The notes under the pieces were generated by a model. That model had not been told where the DNA came from. It saw nothing but the letters and a program-made list of their open reading frames with translations, and made no database searches. The translations under genes and the position numbers were made by a program. Positions 39,090 to 54,603 of a stretch of 64,000 nt of DNA are shown here, piece after piece (the first letter of the stretch is position 1; every line of letters starts with the position of its first letter). Origin of the DNA: Gambelia wislizenii (lineage: Eukaryota; Chordata; Lepidosauria; Squamata; Crotaphytidae); contig JAUMIR010000001.1 of the NCBI GenBank assembly GCA_030847615.1, positions 293,162,187 to 293,226,186 on the forward strand. The letters run 5' to 3'.

Positions 39090-40040
39090 CATAGAATCAT
39101 AGAATTGTAGAGTTGGAAGAGCCCACAAGGGCCATCCAGTCCAACCCCCTGCCACGCAGGAAATCATGATCAAAGCATCCCTGACAGATGGCCATCTAGC
39201 CTCTGTTTAAAGACCTCCAAGGAAGGAGACCCCACCACGCTCCGAGGGAGTGTGTTCCACTGCTCTTTCTGGGCACCACAATTCAAAAAGGATATTGACA
39301 AATTGGAGCATGTCCAGAGAAGGGCAACTAAAATGGTGAAAGGCCTGGAAACCATGCCATATGAGGAGAGACTTAGGGAGCTGGGTATGTTTAGCCTGGA
39401 AAAAAGACGGTTAAGAGGCGATATGATAGCCCTGTTTAAGTATTTGAAGGGGTGTCATGTTGAAGATGGAGCAAGCTTGTTTTCTGCTGCTCCAGAGACT
39501 GGAACACGGAGCAAATGGATGCAAGCTCCAGGAACAGAGATTCCACCTCAACATTAGGAGGAACTTTTTGACAGTCAGAGCTGTTCGGCAGTGGAACACA
39601 CTTCCTCGGAGCGTGGTGGGGTCTCCTTCCTTGGAGGTCTTTAAACAGAGGCTGGATGGCCATCTGTCGGGGATGCTTTGATTGTGATTTCCTGCGTGGC
39701 AGGAGGTTGGACTGGATGGCCCTCGTGGTCTCTTCCAACTCTACAATTCTATGATTCTATGATTCTGTCAGAAAGTTCCTCCTAATGTTGAGGTGGAATC
39801 TCTGTTCCTGGAGCTTGCATCCATTGCTGTGTGTTCCAATCTCTGGAGCAGCAGAAAACAAGCTTGCTCCATCTTCAACGTGACACCCTTTCAAATACTT
39901 AAACAGGGCTATTATATCGCCCCTTAACTGTCTTTTTTCCAGGCTAAACATACCCAGCTCCCTAAGTCTTTCCTCATAAGGCATGGTTTCCAGACCTTTC
40001 ACCATTTTAGTCGCCCTCCAATTTGTCAATATCCTTTTCA
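39090..40040 (-). mobile_element. CR1 LINE 3' end, minus strand, split by another CR1
   Basis: 39090-39262 is the minus-strand CR1 3' end (ATAGAATCATAGAATTG, GCCATCCAGTCCAACCCC), and 39767-40040 is its continuation (GAAAGTTCCTCCTAATGTTG to AATTTGTCAATATCC). A forward CR1 copy lies between. About 16 bases of CR1 seem lost at the insertion site. Confidence 0.82.
39263..39766 (+). mobile_element. CR1 LINE 3' end, plus strand, inserted in the minus-strand CR1
   Basis: A 5'-truncated CR1 of about 500 bp that encodes the last part of the CR1 protein ([40 protein letters not shown]) and ends in the CR1 tail ATTCTATGATTCTATGATTC. Confidence 0.85.
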
Positions 40041-40798
40041 TATTCTGTCATTTAGTTTGACAAGGATACTAACAGCAGTATCCTTAGTGGTTTTCTGATT
40101 TCTTCCCATTACCAGTTGAAATAGCAGGTGGCCTAACACCATGGGTGTTTGGACCATGGGTCCTGTTTGCCACTCGGGATGAGTTGTACACACCCTTCTG
40201 TGCACTACTGTCAAGGGAGAAAAGAGGAACTCTCATTTCCAATGAATGGAAGAGTCAGTGTCAAAACTTAATATACTGTAACTGATTACATGAATGGGTT
40301 GTGCAGAGCTTTCCATTCTGAATCTGTCTAAAATTCTTTGCAGTTGTTCTATTACTTAAAAAATTGGCCAGACAATTGTGCAAGGGCGGGGGGAGAATAG
40401 ATGTCTGAGGTATTTGTTAGCCTGTCAGAGCTTGAGAACATCTGTGTTAGCACTAACATGTTAATCTTGAACCATTAAAAATGACTGGTTAAATGAAAAT
40501 AAAACATACAAAATTAATCAATTATTTTGTTGAATTCTTTCATTTGTAAAAATCTTCAAAATCTGTAAACATAGTAACAGAGTAAAGAAAGTAGAAATAT
40601 TAATCATTACTCACCCCCCAAAAAACCCCCCATTTTTGGGATTTAATGATTAAAATAAGTACATTTAAAATGGTTGCTGAAAATTTAACGAATTGGGTAC
40701 ACTAAATTAATTTTTAATGTATATACGAGCTCTGCAACCTAACTGGTCAGTAGCCTCTGCCCTTTACTGACAGTGTCCACTACACAGGCAGAGGCATA

Positions 40799-41029
40799 CA
40801 GTCAGCCCCCTGTACCCACCAATTTGGCATCCACGGATTCTACCATCCATGGCTTGAAAATATTTTTTAAAAAATTCCAAGAAGCAAACCTTGATTTTGC
40901 CATTTTATATAAGGGATACCATTTTACTATGCCACTGTATATAATGGGACTTGAGCATTCACAGATTTTGGCATCTACAAGGGGTGTGTGTCCTAGAACC
41001 AAACCCCAGCAGATACAAAGGGCCCACTG
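40799..41029 (-). mobile_element. Tigger-like MITE, about 230 bp, reverse orientation
   Basis: CAGTCAGCCCCCTGTACCCA on the left and AGATACAAAGGGCCCACTG on the right, with TA at 40797-40798 and 41030-41031. Inner text (TTTTGCCATTTTATATAAGG, CCATCCATGGCTTGAAAATA) matches the reverse of the element at 16047-16276. Confidence 0.78.
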
Positions 41030-41525
41030 TACTCTAGAAACACGAGTTTGAGGTGTTACTTCAAAACCTGCCATGCCCCATTTATTAAATTGATAAATGT
41101 ATTATTTGAGAAGCCATCCTTCTATTTTTGGGTGTTGTGTTTCAAGATGGTAATTCTATCAATAGTTTCATAGTATTCACTCCATCCTGTCATAATTATG
41201 GGAGGGAGAGAAGCACCCAAGAATTTGTAGCCAGTAATGATTTTGAGACATGAGACACCTTCACAGTCTCCTCCTTTATCCCAGGCTGCAGCTGCAGCAT
41301 TATCTTTTTCCAAGGGTGGATATGAGGACTGGGGGGCTTTTTTCTTCCTTGTCTTCATTTCAAGGCATGACCGATCTGGGGACAAAATGGACTGTCAATG
41401 AGGACAGATGGAGCATGATAGCTAGATACATGTGTTGATTTCAGTTGTACTTTTTATTGCTGGTAATGTACAGAGAGGCCACATACTGTATCTCTAAAAT
41501 CTTGTCTTGATCAAAAGGAGGCCAA

Positions 41526-41526
<1 letters not shown>

Positions 41527-41579
<53 letters not shown>
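41527..41579. repeat. (GA)n microsatellite
   Basis: About 25 uninterrupted AG units in the intron. Confidence 0.95.
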
Positions 41580-41580
<1 letters not shown>

Positions 41581-42074
41581 CTTCAATGTGCTTGAAGATC
41601 GCAATTGCTCCTTCTCACTAGGACCATTCTCACAAGAGGTCTCAGTTTGGGCAGGGAAGAAAAACTTTGTTGGTTGTCATCCTTGGCACATGCATAGCAG
41701 TCTTACTCAGAGCAAGCATTGAGTGCTGAGTCTTATTTGATACTGCTGTGGCTGGTGCTGTGCCTCCTTCTGTGCCTCCAGAGAGAAAACAAGAGCGTAT
41801 AGATGGATTTGGGGGGTAGGGGAGGAAGAACAGTAGTTGTCACTGGCTGCTTGCCAGCCTGCCATCTCCCCCCCCCCCGGGTTTTTGATATGATGGAACA
41901 AATGCTGCAATCCTTTCTGTGAAATCAAAAACCCCAGAGGAGCGTGGGGATGCCAGTACAGTTCAGCAATTCCTGTCCTTAGATGGCTTACATTCTGGAC
42001 TTGCTTCTCCCTTTGCATCATTTTGAATGGGCTGTCTGGAGTAGTTAAGGAATTCAGTGTTTGGAGATGCCAAA

Positions 42075-42635
42075 ATCTTCAGACACAGGTTTAAGGAACA
42101 GCAGCTTTTAGATCCTTTTTGCACGGTCTACCAATGTTTTTATTGTGCTTCTTTTTTTGTCCTGGGTGATGATTGGAGTTCTTGTGTAGGTATCTGTCCA
42201 TGTGTGGGGGTTTTCTGTATACCTTGTAGCCTAACTGTTGGTTTGGTTTGCGGATGACTAGGACATCCAAGAATGGCAGTGTTCCTTCCTTCTCTCTTTC
42301 CATCGTGAATTGGATATTTAGGTGGATGCTGTTCAGGTGGTTCAGGAATGAGACCAAATCTTCTTCTCCGTGGTTCCAAATGGTGAAAGTGTTGTCCACA
42401 TATCGGGACCATGTTGTGGGCTTTTTTGGTGCTGTTTCCAGGGCTTGCTTTTCAAAATGTTCCATGTAAAAAGTTTGCTATCACTGGGCTCAGGGGGCTG
42501 CCCATGGCTACCCCATCTGTCTGTTTGTAGAATTCGTTATCCCACTGGAAGTAGCTTGTGGTGAGGCAGTGTTTGAATTGTATGAGTGTCATGGTGTCCA
42601 TTATGGGGACTTTGGTGAACAAGGAGACAACATCA
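42075..42635 (-). pseudogene. Penelope-like reverse transcriptase fragment, minus strand
   Basis: Minus strand from 42634: DVVSLFTKVPIMDTMTLIQF, QTDGVAMGSPLSPVIANF, then in another frame the catalytic box as RYVDNTFTIW, and EGTLPFLDVLVIRKPNQQLG, YLHKNSNHHPGQKKKHNKN. The usual second Asp of the YVDD box is Asn here. A frameshift lies near 42460. It is adjacent to, and in opposite orientation from, the plus-strand piece at 42636. Confidence 0.75.
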
Positions 42636-42860
42636 AATATCCAATTCATGATGGAAAAAGAGAAGGAAGGAACACTGCCATTCTTGGATGTCCTAGTCAT
42701 CCACAAACCAAACCAACGGTTAGGCCACAAGGTATACCGAAAACCCACACACACGGACAGATACCTACACAAGAACTCCAGTCATCACCCAGGACAAAAA
42801 AGAAGCACAATAAGAACAGCAGTTTTGCTCAGAGGAAGATTGAAAGTATTATGTAGTCCT
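42636..42860 (+). pseudogene. Penelope-like reverse transcriptase fragment, plus strand
   Basis: Reads NIQFMMEKEKEGTLPFLDVL, then IHKPNQRLGHKVYRKPTHTD and YLHKNSSHHPGQKRSTIRTA. It repeats, inverted, the segment at about 42091-42320. The two pieces meet near 42635. Confidence 0.75.
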
Positions 42861-46474
<3,614 letters not shown>

Positions 46475-46498
46475 TAAGAATTCTTTTTTAAACAAACA

Positions 46499-46530
46499 CA
46501 CACAAACACACACACAGAGAGAGAGAGAGC
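46499..46530. repeat. (CA)n/(GA)n short microsatellite
   Basis: ACACACACAAACACACACAC followed by AGAGAGAGAG just after the exon. Confidence 0.8.
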
Positions 46531-47240
46531 TGTTATATCTTCCTATTAGATTATGGGCTAAATCTAATGGTACACTCAATTATATTTGTTTAATCACCTG
46601 TCTACACTCATATCAAGCAAATATCCTTGCCCTATTTCAAAATTTGCTGGGGCAAATGCTTTTGGAAGCTTTCTGGAAGGAAGAGTCATTTGGAGAACTT
46701 GGAGCAGAGAAATAACTTACTATCTCCTACCCTATTGCTTCCCTGTTAAAATCCCTGCAACTTTTGCATTTCTTTACTAGTTATTTATTTATTTATTTAT
46801 TTGTGCGTGTACATTGTAGTTAGGTCATCAAGAACCTGGTGGACCTACACAAAGACTCAAAGATCAAGCTGGTAGCAAATGAGGAAAGTTATTTACAAAA
46901 GCCCAACATGTTTTTTTTAAAAAACCTCTTTCTTAGACCAAAGAAATCAGATGCCTTTGCCTCCCCCACCAAAAAGAAAGCCCCTCTTGAGAACCTTTTG
47001 CATTTCGGTCTTTTAAAGTCTGAAATGCTTTTTTTAAAAAATGAATTCTTGTGCATTTGGTACCAATTTGACACTAGCTTTATCCTCCCCATTGGAGCAG
47101 AGTTAGATATTCTTATATGATGCATTCCGAAGTTCATTTTTTCCTTTTTATGTAAAAGTCTGTTTGTCTTCCTAACTTCTTCATTTGTTATATTTCACTG
47201 TTAAACAGCCAGAACCATCATCTGTTATGACCTTCTTTTT

Positions 47241-47917
47241 TGTCATAGTGTTTCCTCTACCCTAAGCCCTTGGGTGAAGAAGAGAGGGCTAGCCAACAGG
47301 AGCTGTCCGCTCCTAATGACACACACCCTAGCACCTGCCTCTCCACTTTCCCAGTTGAAGGCAGAGATATGAGTAACCCAAAGTAAAATCACTTTTCCTT
47401 TCCCTCCCCCTATGTGTGTTCCAAGTAGCCAAAAGTACTCTGAGGCTTGACAGAGAGTTTAAGAAAGTTTTATTCAAAAGTAAGGATTACATCAGGTTTC
47501 TAAGTATCATATCTTGGAACGTCGTTCTCCAGGCATAGCTTAGAAAGTTGCAAAGTTAAAGAAACATGTTGCATTCCAAGACACCTTGGAACTGACAACC
47601 ACTTAGGGAAACATAACAAAAATCTCTGACACCCCCTAACTAAAATAGTCCCTCACCACTTATAGAAAAGTAGATCCTCTGTTCTCTGGTTTAAGGAAGT
47701 GGCAGTCTGACCCTTTCAGAATCAGCCTTCCTCATGCCAATGGTCAGCATCCCAGCAGGAGAGCTTGAAAGAATAGACCAACAGCCCCTAAGAACAAGGG
47801 CAGTAAAACCTTTATACCCCTGACTTCTGAAGGTTCCAGATGTTTTAGCACCTCTGTGCCCACAGGAAGCTTGATTGGCAAAGGGTTTCTCCCCTGATCT
47901 TACATAACCTCCTGTCA
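47241..47917 (-). mobile_element. Candidate solo LTR, minus strand
   Basis: On the minus strand the segment starts TGACAGGAGG and ends CTATGACA (TG...CA). It has a TATA-like GTATAAAGG near 47812-47820 and a polyadenylation signal AATAAA near 47468-47473, in the order expected of an LTR. No clear target duplication is seen, and no coding region lies beside it, so a solo LTR is likely but not proven. Confidence 0.5.
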
Positions 47918-48229
47918 TCCTAAGTCGTAAATGAACCCCTTAGGCCAACCAGAAGATGCAAAATTCCCCACAGTAGCTTTCAAATTGACCTGACTAAGAA
48001 GCCAGTGGGTATTGAAAGCTAGTATGATGAATGTTGTGCCTTTGGGTTGGCCTAGTAAGTACACAAGGTGTACTTCAGAGTATCTATCAGGTAACTGTCC
48101 ACAGATCTCAAGGCTTCTCACTGCCTCATGCAAACCACTGAAAAGAGAACTGGATGTAATGGAAATTATACATGTGCTCTGAACCACTTGGAACAAACTG
48201 AATTTCAAGTAGCCACCAAGTTGTAAACA

Positions 48230-48370
48230 GTGGACTAAATCCAGTGTTTTACCCCGTCCAATGTTAGTCCTATCTAGAATGGATCCATTGAAATGAATAG
48301 TTCTTGTTAGCATAAATCCCATTGATTTCAGTGGGTCTTTTCTAGGTAAGACAAATGTTGGATTTAGCTC
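48230..48370. repeat. Interspersed repeat scrap (GGATCCATTGAAATG type)
   Basis: GGATCCATTGAAATGAATAG and ATCCCATTGATTTCAGTGGG, a block resembling 37781-37890. A 178-codon minus-strand open frame covering it has no recognisable domain. Confidence 0.4.
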
Positions 48371-48454
48371 AATGTTAGTTAGTGAATTGGCATTGGTGTT
48401 GGCATTGAAGTTTCTGAAGTCCATATTATGACTTGGTTGATGCCAAGTCATAGG

Positions 48455-48772
48455 AGTTTTTCAGATGCTCTAAAAAACCACATGGAGTTTGGGAGGAGGA
48501 TGGCACTGTCCTGCTTCTGGTGATCGATTTCACATGAAGCCGTCTTCCTCCAGTCCTTTGTTCGTCCTTCCTCTGTGTTGGAGGGATGAGAAAGGTGTCA
48601 CTTTTCATTGACGGAAACTTCCGTCAATGAAAAGTGGTGCCTTTCACGTCCCTCCAGCATGGAGTAAGGCCGGGAAGAGGATGGGGCACGCGAAATAGAT
48701 CACCGGAAGCGGGACAGCACCATCCTTGTCCCAACCTCCACGGGTTTTTTTTTAGAGCATCTGAAAATCTCC
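48455..48772. mobile_element. Foldback MITE, almost fully palindromic
   Basis: The outer arms TTTTCAGATGCTCTAAAAAA and its reverse complement, a middle arm pair (GGCACTGTCCTGCTTCTGG with CCGGAAGCGGGACAGCACC) and a perfect core hairpin make a palindrome of about 318 bp. CATAG flanks both sides (48450-48454 and 48772-48776). There is no coding potential. Confidence 0.75.
48599..48636. repeat. Perfect 18-bp inverted repeat, 2-base spacer
   Basis: CACTTTTCATTGACGGAA, then AC, then the exact reverse complement; centre of the foldback element. Confidence 0.95.
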
Positions 48773-49043
48773 ATAGTGTATGGTAACCGTAGTTTCACTG
48801 GTCAAATGATATTTGTTGCCTCCAACATTCAGAGAAACCATACTTTAGAGGCACTTGTGTTTTCTGTTTTCCTTTGGTTTGTCGGTTCAGAAATCATGCC
48901 AAATTCTGGTTTCTCATACTGGTTTTCAGACTTGAGAACAAACCTTATCTGCCATTCATACAGATCATCCAAATGATTCAGTTATGCCAAATCATAGATT
49001 TGTTCGCCATAGTTGGCATGATGTCTGGACTAAGCTTAAATAG

Positions 49044-49256
<213 letters not shown>

Positions 49257-50640
49257 AACTACATGGTCTTGACAAAGACATAAAGGTTGTGTCCAGCCTG
49301 GAACTATAGCCTGATGAATTTCTAGGATTTACTCCTATGTGGCTTCAGCCCTCGATGAAGTTGTTTACCAGAACCAGCCATTTGAGAGGATATGGAACCG
49401 TAGGAGCCTTAATTGGTGACTGTCCACAGTGTTTTACAAACGTCCAATCTCTAAAGACTTAATGCTGAATCCATGGTTGCCTGCGGGAGGAAGACAGAGA
49501 AGTCCTAAGACAAAACTGGGGCATTAAAACCATGGCTTTTAATTGTGGCTTTTTAAATTTCATAAAAACAAACAAAACAAAGTGTTTCCTTGTTGCTCCC
49601 AATATTAAAAACACATGGAAGCGGTCAGTTCTAATCAGTGACATTGCCTGCGCTTCTCTTCTTTATTGCACTAGGGATTCTTTGCATTCCTTACTTGCAC
49701 TGTTACTGTTTAGTTTTTAAAGACATGACTTGCCAAAAATAAGATTTTGGCGGTGTACTCATTGATCTGTGTCATTGAATAGCAGGAAATCAACATGGGG
49801 AATTGAACCTGTAACTGACTCTCTTTATCTTTCTCTTTTTATTTTTTGTTAAGTTGCATTTTACATATGTATACTGTTTACAATACTGCTGGACACTAGG
49901 AATTATTGTCTATAAGGAAACTTGCAGATTTTATTTATTAGTAGTGCACTTAATGGTTTTTTAAAAAAACTGAGGAAAAGTGCAAACAGTTAAAAGCTTA
50001 TTTTTATGTGGCTTCTATCATTATTTCTTAAAGACTTTTATCATGACATGGTATAACCTGAAATAGTCCCATATCTCTCCCCTTCCCTCCACCGTATTAT
50101 CAATTAGACATTTTAATCACCTTTTAAGTGCTTCACATTTTATATGCGTGTGTAACATATATTTTCAGTTCAAAATATGCAGAACATTTATATATAAATA
50201 TATTATTATTATATATATACATATCTCAAATATAAAACCATTACCCAAATGATGCCACATCTAGTACCTTATTGACCTTCTAGTGGAGGGGAGCAACAGA
50301 GGAAAATAGTAGAATTGGTATGTCATAGATCTCATGGGAAAGTGCATTTTTCTTCTAAGCTATATATGATATGGTTTTAAACTCTGTTAGGGGGGAAAGT
50401 TATTTTTTTATTTTTACTTTTTGTATTTAGCAGTTATTTGTACAAAAGAGAATATTTTCATGTCAAACAGAAGAAAACTCCCTAGTTCTGTTAGTGCCTC
50501 TTAACGGCTAAAGGGAAACGCCGTACAGTTTTGCATCACCAGCGCGCATATCAATGTATGTTTCCTGGCCTTGCTATGTTGGCAAGTCAGATATAATGCC
50601 AACAGACCTGCATGGTAGATGGAACATCATTAAAGAACTC
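49257..50640 (+). other. ACVR1: ACVR1 3' UTR, end uncertain
   Basis: It follows the stop codon directly. Possible polyadenylation signals are ATTAAA at about 49524, 49604 and 50628, and AATAAA at 52014, 53188 and 53370. I cannot tell which is used. The stretch has no interspersed repeat until after 51400, which fits a retained UTR. Confidence 0.5.
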
Positions 50641-51447
50641 CAAAATAATCCTTCATACATGAGATGGTGCACTGGGCATTCCTCCTGGAGATGTGACCTC
50701 TCAATGACATGAATTCTTGTGTGATGATAATGTATGGATCATGTTGTTCTGACCATGTTTTTTTTTTTAATCTTGAGTTTCCTGAGTAAAATGTTTTGAA
50801 CCCAGTGCCTCGCTTTGCCTTATACTGCAGAAGTTGTTCTTGTGGAATGTCCGTTGGGGGGGGGCATGCTAAATGTTAATTGTGGCTGATTTAAGCACTC
50901 TAAACTATCTCAGTGCCACACACTTGTTGAAAAACAAGCTTGACAAGCTTTATTTCAAACGGAGTTGTCTTATAAGAGCCAGGGTAATTGCAATTTGTAT
51001 TTTGCCCATTCTTTCTCTTATGTGCCTTAGTGGGAAGAGTATGCAATTCTCTTATATAAAACACTGCTGTTTGTTATCACAGAATGAAGATGAAATCTTG
51101 GCTTAGGTACGTAGGCCATGATTTTCTGTACAGAACTTCATATCTGTAATCTTTCATTCAGATCTTCAGTGGAATCTGCATATTATTGCTGCAGTTTGTA
51201 ATATAACCATATGGATCCAAAGCATCAAAAGGTAATTTATGGATTGATTGCACATCACTGGATTGATGATTCACCTGAAAAACTTCATGCATGAAGAAAT
51301 GTGGCAAAATCATATCTTCCTGATAGCTTAGGTTCTGTGTTCAGCTAATTTTTTTTAACACAGAGGAACATACAGTCATCCATCTATTATTTGAATTTAT
51401 ACAGTCTTGGAAGGGCATGATTGCTTTTTCCGCATACTGAAAGCTGG

Positions 51448-51665
51448 GAGCATTTCACACTACACAATTGTAGTACTATGATTTTACTTCCAGTGCCATA
51501 ACTATATCCTATGGAATCCTGGGGTTTGTAATCTGGTGACAGACACGAGGCGATATCTCTAGTTGATAATGCTAAATGTCCCTCCCTACACTAGAAACCC
51601 CAGGATTTCATAGGATGTTGCCATGGCAGTTGAAGTGGGATACTAGCAACATAGTGTGATAGCAA
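51448..51665. mobile_element. hAT-type MITE, partly palindromic
   Basis: CATTTCACACTACACAATTG on the left and AACATAGTGTGATAGC on the right are inverted, and CTATGGAATCCTGGGGTTTG pairs with AAACCCCAGGATTTCATAGG inside. A fragment of the same family is at 29158. Confidence 0.6.
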
Positions 51666-53640
51666 TCTCGTTCTGTGATTTTATAACACAACTGCCATAG
51701 GTAGAGGAAAGTCATCCTGGAAGAATTCCAAGGAATATTGGGTTGAAGTATGTGTTGATATTGGGTTGAAGAATGGATTGAAGTATGTGTTCCTGATACT
51801 TACTTTTATTTTTAAAATTTCATGCTTTTGATATGCAGTTTATTGTTTTTGCAGAGAGAGAGAGAGAGATGGCTTGTGCAAATAATTCTGTTACATTTTT
51901 GGGTTTTTGGTGAAAATTTAACCAATTTTTTTTAAAAGTTGAAAATATCCTTTAAAAAACAACCTGTCAGATTAATAATAATCAATTTTTAGGTGGGGAG
52001 TGGCTGTCCCTGCAATAAACATTTGGTTTTTGACTTGTCTGTATGGTTATTAGATTTGGAACTGTGCATGTCACTTTTACAAGCTTCAGATTATTTCACT
52101 ATCCAATTGCTTTAGGACATTTTGGAAATTGCCCAGTCCTGGTAGAGATAAAACTACTAAAGCTGATTTGTTGACATAGATTAGCCAAGCTGCTTCCATT
52201 TTTGGATACGGAGCCTGGGCGTGGGGACTGTCACAGTAAATAAACATCAACGCTTCAAAATTTACCATGAAACTACTGCTGATCTATGCCTTTTTGGAGG
52301 AAATTTCCCTAATATGCACAAGTTTGTATATGTATTTTGCATGTGTGAGTGTGATACATCCCATCATGAAATTCAGAAAAGTGGAATAACCAAAGGATAA
52401 CTGCATTCCAGATTAATTTTGGAAGTGTGCATTAGGTTAGTTTGAATTAAAATCAGAACCAAACAAATTTTGCCTCCCTCTCAAGTGTTTCTTGTAGATC
52501 AGTGCTCACTTGAAGTGAGTTTGCACTTGTTATGCAACTGATATTGAAGGATGTCCATGTGGGGAGGGATCTGGGAGTCACAGTAAGCATTCATAGTAAG
52601 AAGATGTTTGGACATTTTAAATTCTGTCTTGTTAGAAGAGGGTTAATAGGGAGTAGCGAAATGCAAGAGGAAAAAAAAAAATCCGAAATTAATTTACCTG
52701 ACTCTGCAGTGAGCCAGGCCTGGGCTTCCTTTCCTTCTTTGATCACTGTTTCCTTTTAAAAATTACTGTCAGCCATTTCTTTTTGCTGCCATGGCCATTT
52801 ATCTTTTCTTTAGTCAAAAGATAGATAAATGAAAGTACATCATTTTTATTTAGTATCTCACATCATAGGACCAAGCATACTTTTAAGTTCGGTGTTCTTC
52901 CGTAAGTTCTTTCAGTGTGCTTTGGCCTTTGTCTGAGACACTTCTTCAGATATCTTGTGGCCATGGCAAAAAGATACTAGGGTAGAGTTTTTTCTCTAGT
53001 GATTCATCCTGTGGAATTCTTTGCCACCTGAGATCTGTGAAGTCCCAGTACGGTACAGTACTGCTTTTGCCAACTAGTAAAAGTCTTTAAAAAAAAAAAA
53101 GCTTTTAGCTGTTCTTTTGATCATTTAGGAAATTGTTCACTTCTGTTACTGCATTGAGATGGAGTACATTTTCCATATATTGAAAATAATAAACCGTTTC
53201 AGTGGTTCATTACGTTAGATAGGAAGTTTTCTGTAGAACTTTACTGAAATGAGAGTTTGATATATTATGCTTATATATTTATGTGTTACTTTTTTTGTTT
53301 TTGTTTTTGTTATCAGTCTTGAGTTCCTGTTTTGGAAACAAGGTGCAATCTAAGTGTTTAAAACACATCAATAAAGGTCTACTAAGGCTTCAATCCCGTG
53401 TGCATTCACTTTTAAGCAAAGCCAGATATCGGGGGGGCCTGGACTTTGCAATCTTGGACGTGTACTAAACCAAAAATTGTTGCTTTGGGGGATGGAGGGT
53501 TTATAGATTTGTATGCATCTCCTTCTTGCAAGTAAATGGGGGAAAAATTCAATTCATTTCCTGGGAGAGAGGAAGCTGTCCTGATTTTAAATGGGGGGGG
53601 GTGTTAGAGAAAGTAGAAAAGCCCCCCAAGACCATCTTGA

Positions 53641-53643
<3 letters not shown>
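51666..53643. other. Downstream of ACVR1, unassigned
   Basis: No gene is seen. It contains AATAAA hexamers at 52014-52019, 53188-53193 and 53370-53375, any of which could end a longer ACVR1 transcript. Confidence 0.45.

Positions 53644-53690
<47 letters not shown>
53644..53690. repeat. (CT)n microsatellite
   Basis: About 22 uninterrupted CT units, followed by a short TG run. Confidence 0.95.
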
Positions 53691-53693
<3 letters not shown>

Positions 53694-53982
53694 GTGTGTG
53701 TTTAATCAGGTCTTTAGGCCAACTTGGTCAAAAGTAGTTGACCAAAAATATCCTCACCCAAGTAAGGGGCCTTGTGGCAATGGGATCATTGGCTGGGGTT
53801 GTGCTTCTCTTTTTCCCTGCCCTTGCAACTACTGTGTGGCAAGATAAGTTCTCCCCTTCCTGTGAATGAAATGATTCTCCTGTTCACTTGAATGAGAGGA
53901 TACTTGCAAATGGAAAAGCTGGAGCCTTATCCTGGCTCTGTGGGTATGATAACACCTATAGGTGTCACATTAAGGAAACTAA

Positions 53983-54201
53983 AGGTTCATCTATACGAGC
54001 TCAAAAATCAGCGTGATATGCAGTAAAGACAAGTCGCAGAAGCTGCGACTTTCTTAATGGTCTTACAGCCCCCACAAACTTTGCATGTCCTCTATTCAAG
54101 ATGGCAGTTGCAAATGAATTACGTTTTTAAATCTACTGCTTCTGAACCATTTTTTTTAGCAAAAACCCTATTTCCATGGTGTACATAAGCAGTATTTTGC
54201 C

Positions 54202-54235
<34 letters not shown>

Positions 54236-54603
54236 GAAAAAACACCCCATTTTATCACTTTAGTGATTGCTCGCTAAGGCGAAAATCCAACATAGTGGCA
54301 GCAGGCACTTGCCCTGGTAGCAAGCCTCACCCCCATGCTCGTCAAGCCAATCAATCAGCTTGCTCTTCCTCTCCTACGGGAAAGTGATTCAAATTGAATT
54401 GCTTATCCCAATGAGCATAGAAACACATTTCCTTCAGCGTTTTCAAAAAAACTCCGGGGGAAACTGCAAAGGCTTTCCCTTTGCAGTTTTTTATGTTTTT
54501 GGCCCCCCTCCTCCTGAATAAAGCAAAAGGATGTGGGATGCCATTAAAACAGCCTGTATTCTCACATTATGTGAGGAGTATTTTCGCCATTTAGACAACC
54601 CCT
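53983..54603 (+). mobile_element. Non-autonomous DNA transposon, GAAAATCCAACA family (copy C)
   Basis: AGGTTCATCTATACGAG on the left and CGCCATTTAGACAACCC on the right, with the inner GGCGAAAATCCAACATAGTG and AAGCCAATCAATCAGC blocks shared with 12104-12707. A (CA)n run sits inside at about 54204-54232. Confidence 0.6.

Noticed and set aside
47915..48451. A 178-codon minus-strand open frame
   Set aside because: It covers an interspersed repeat scrap and low-information text and has no known domain.
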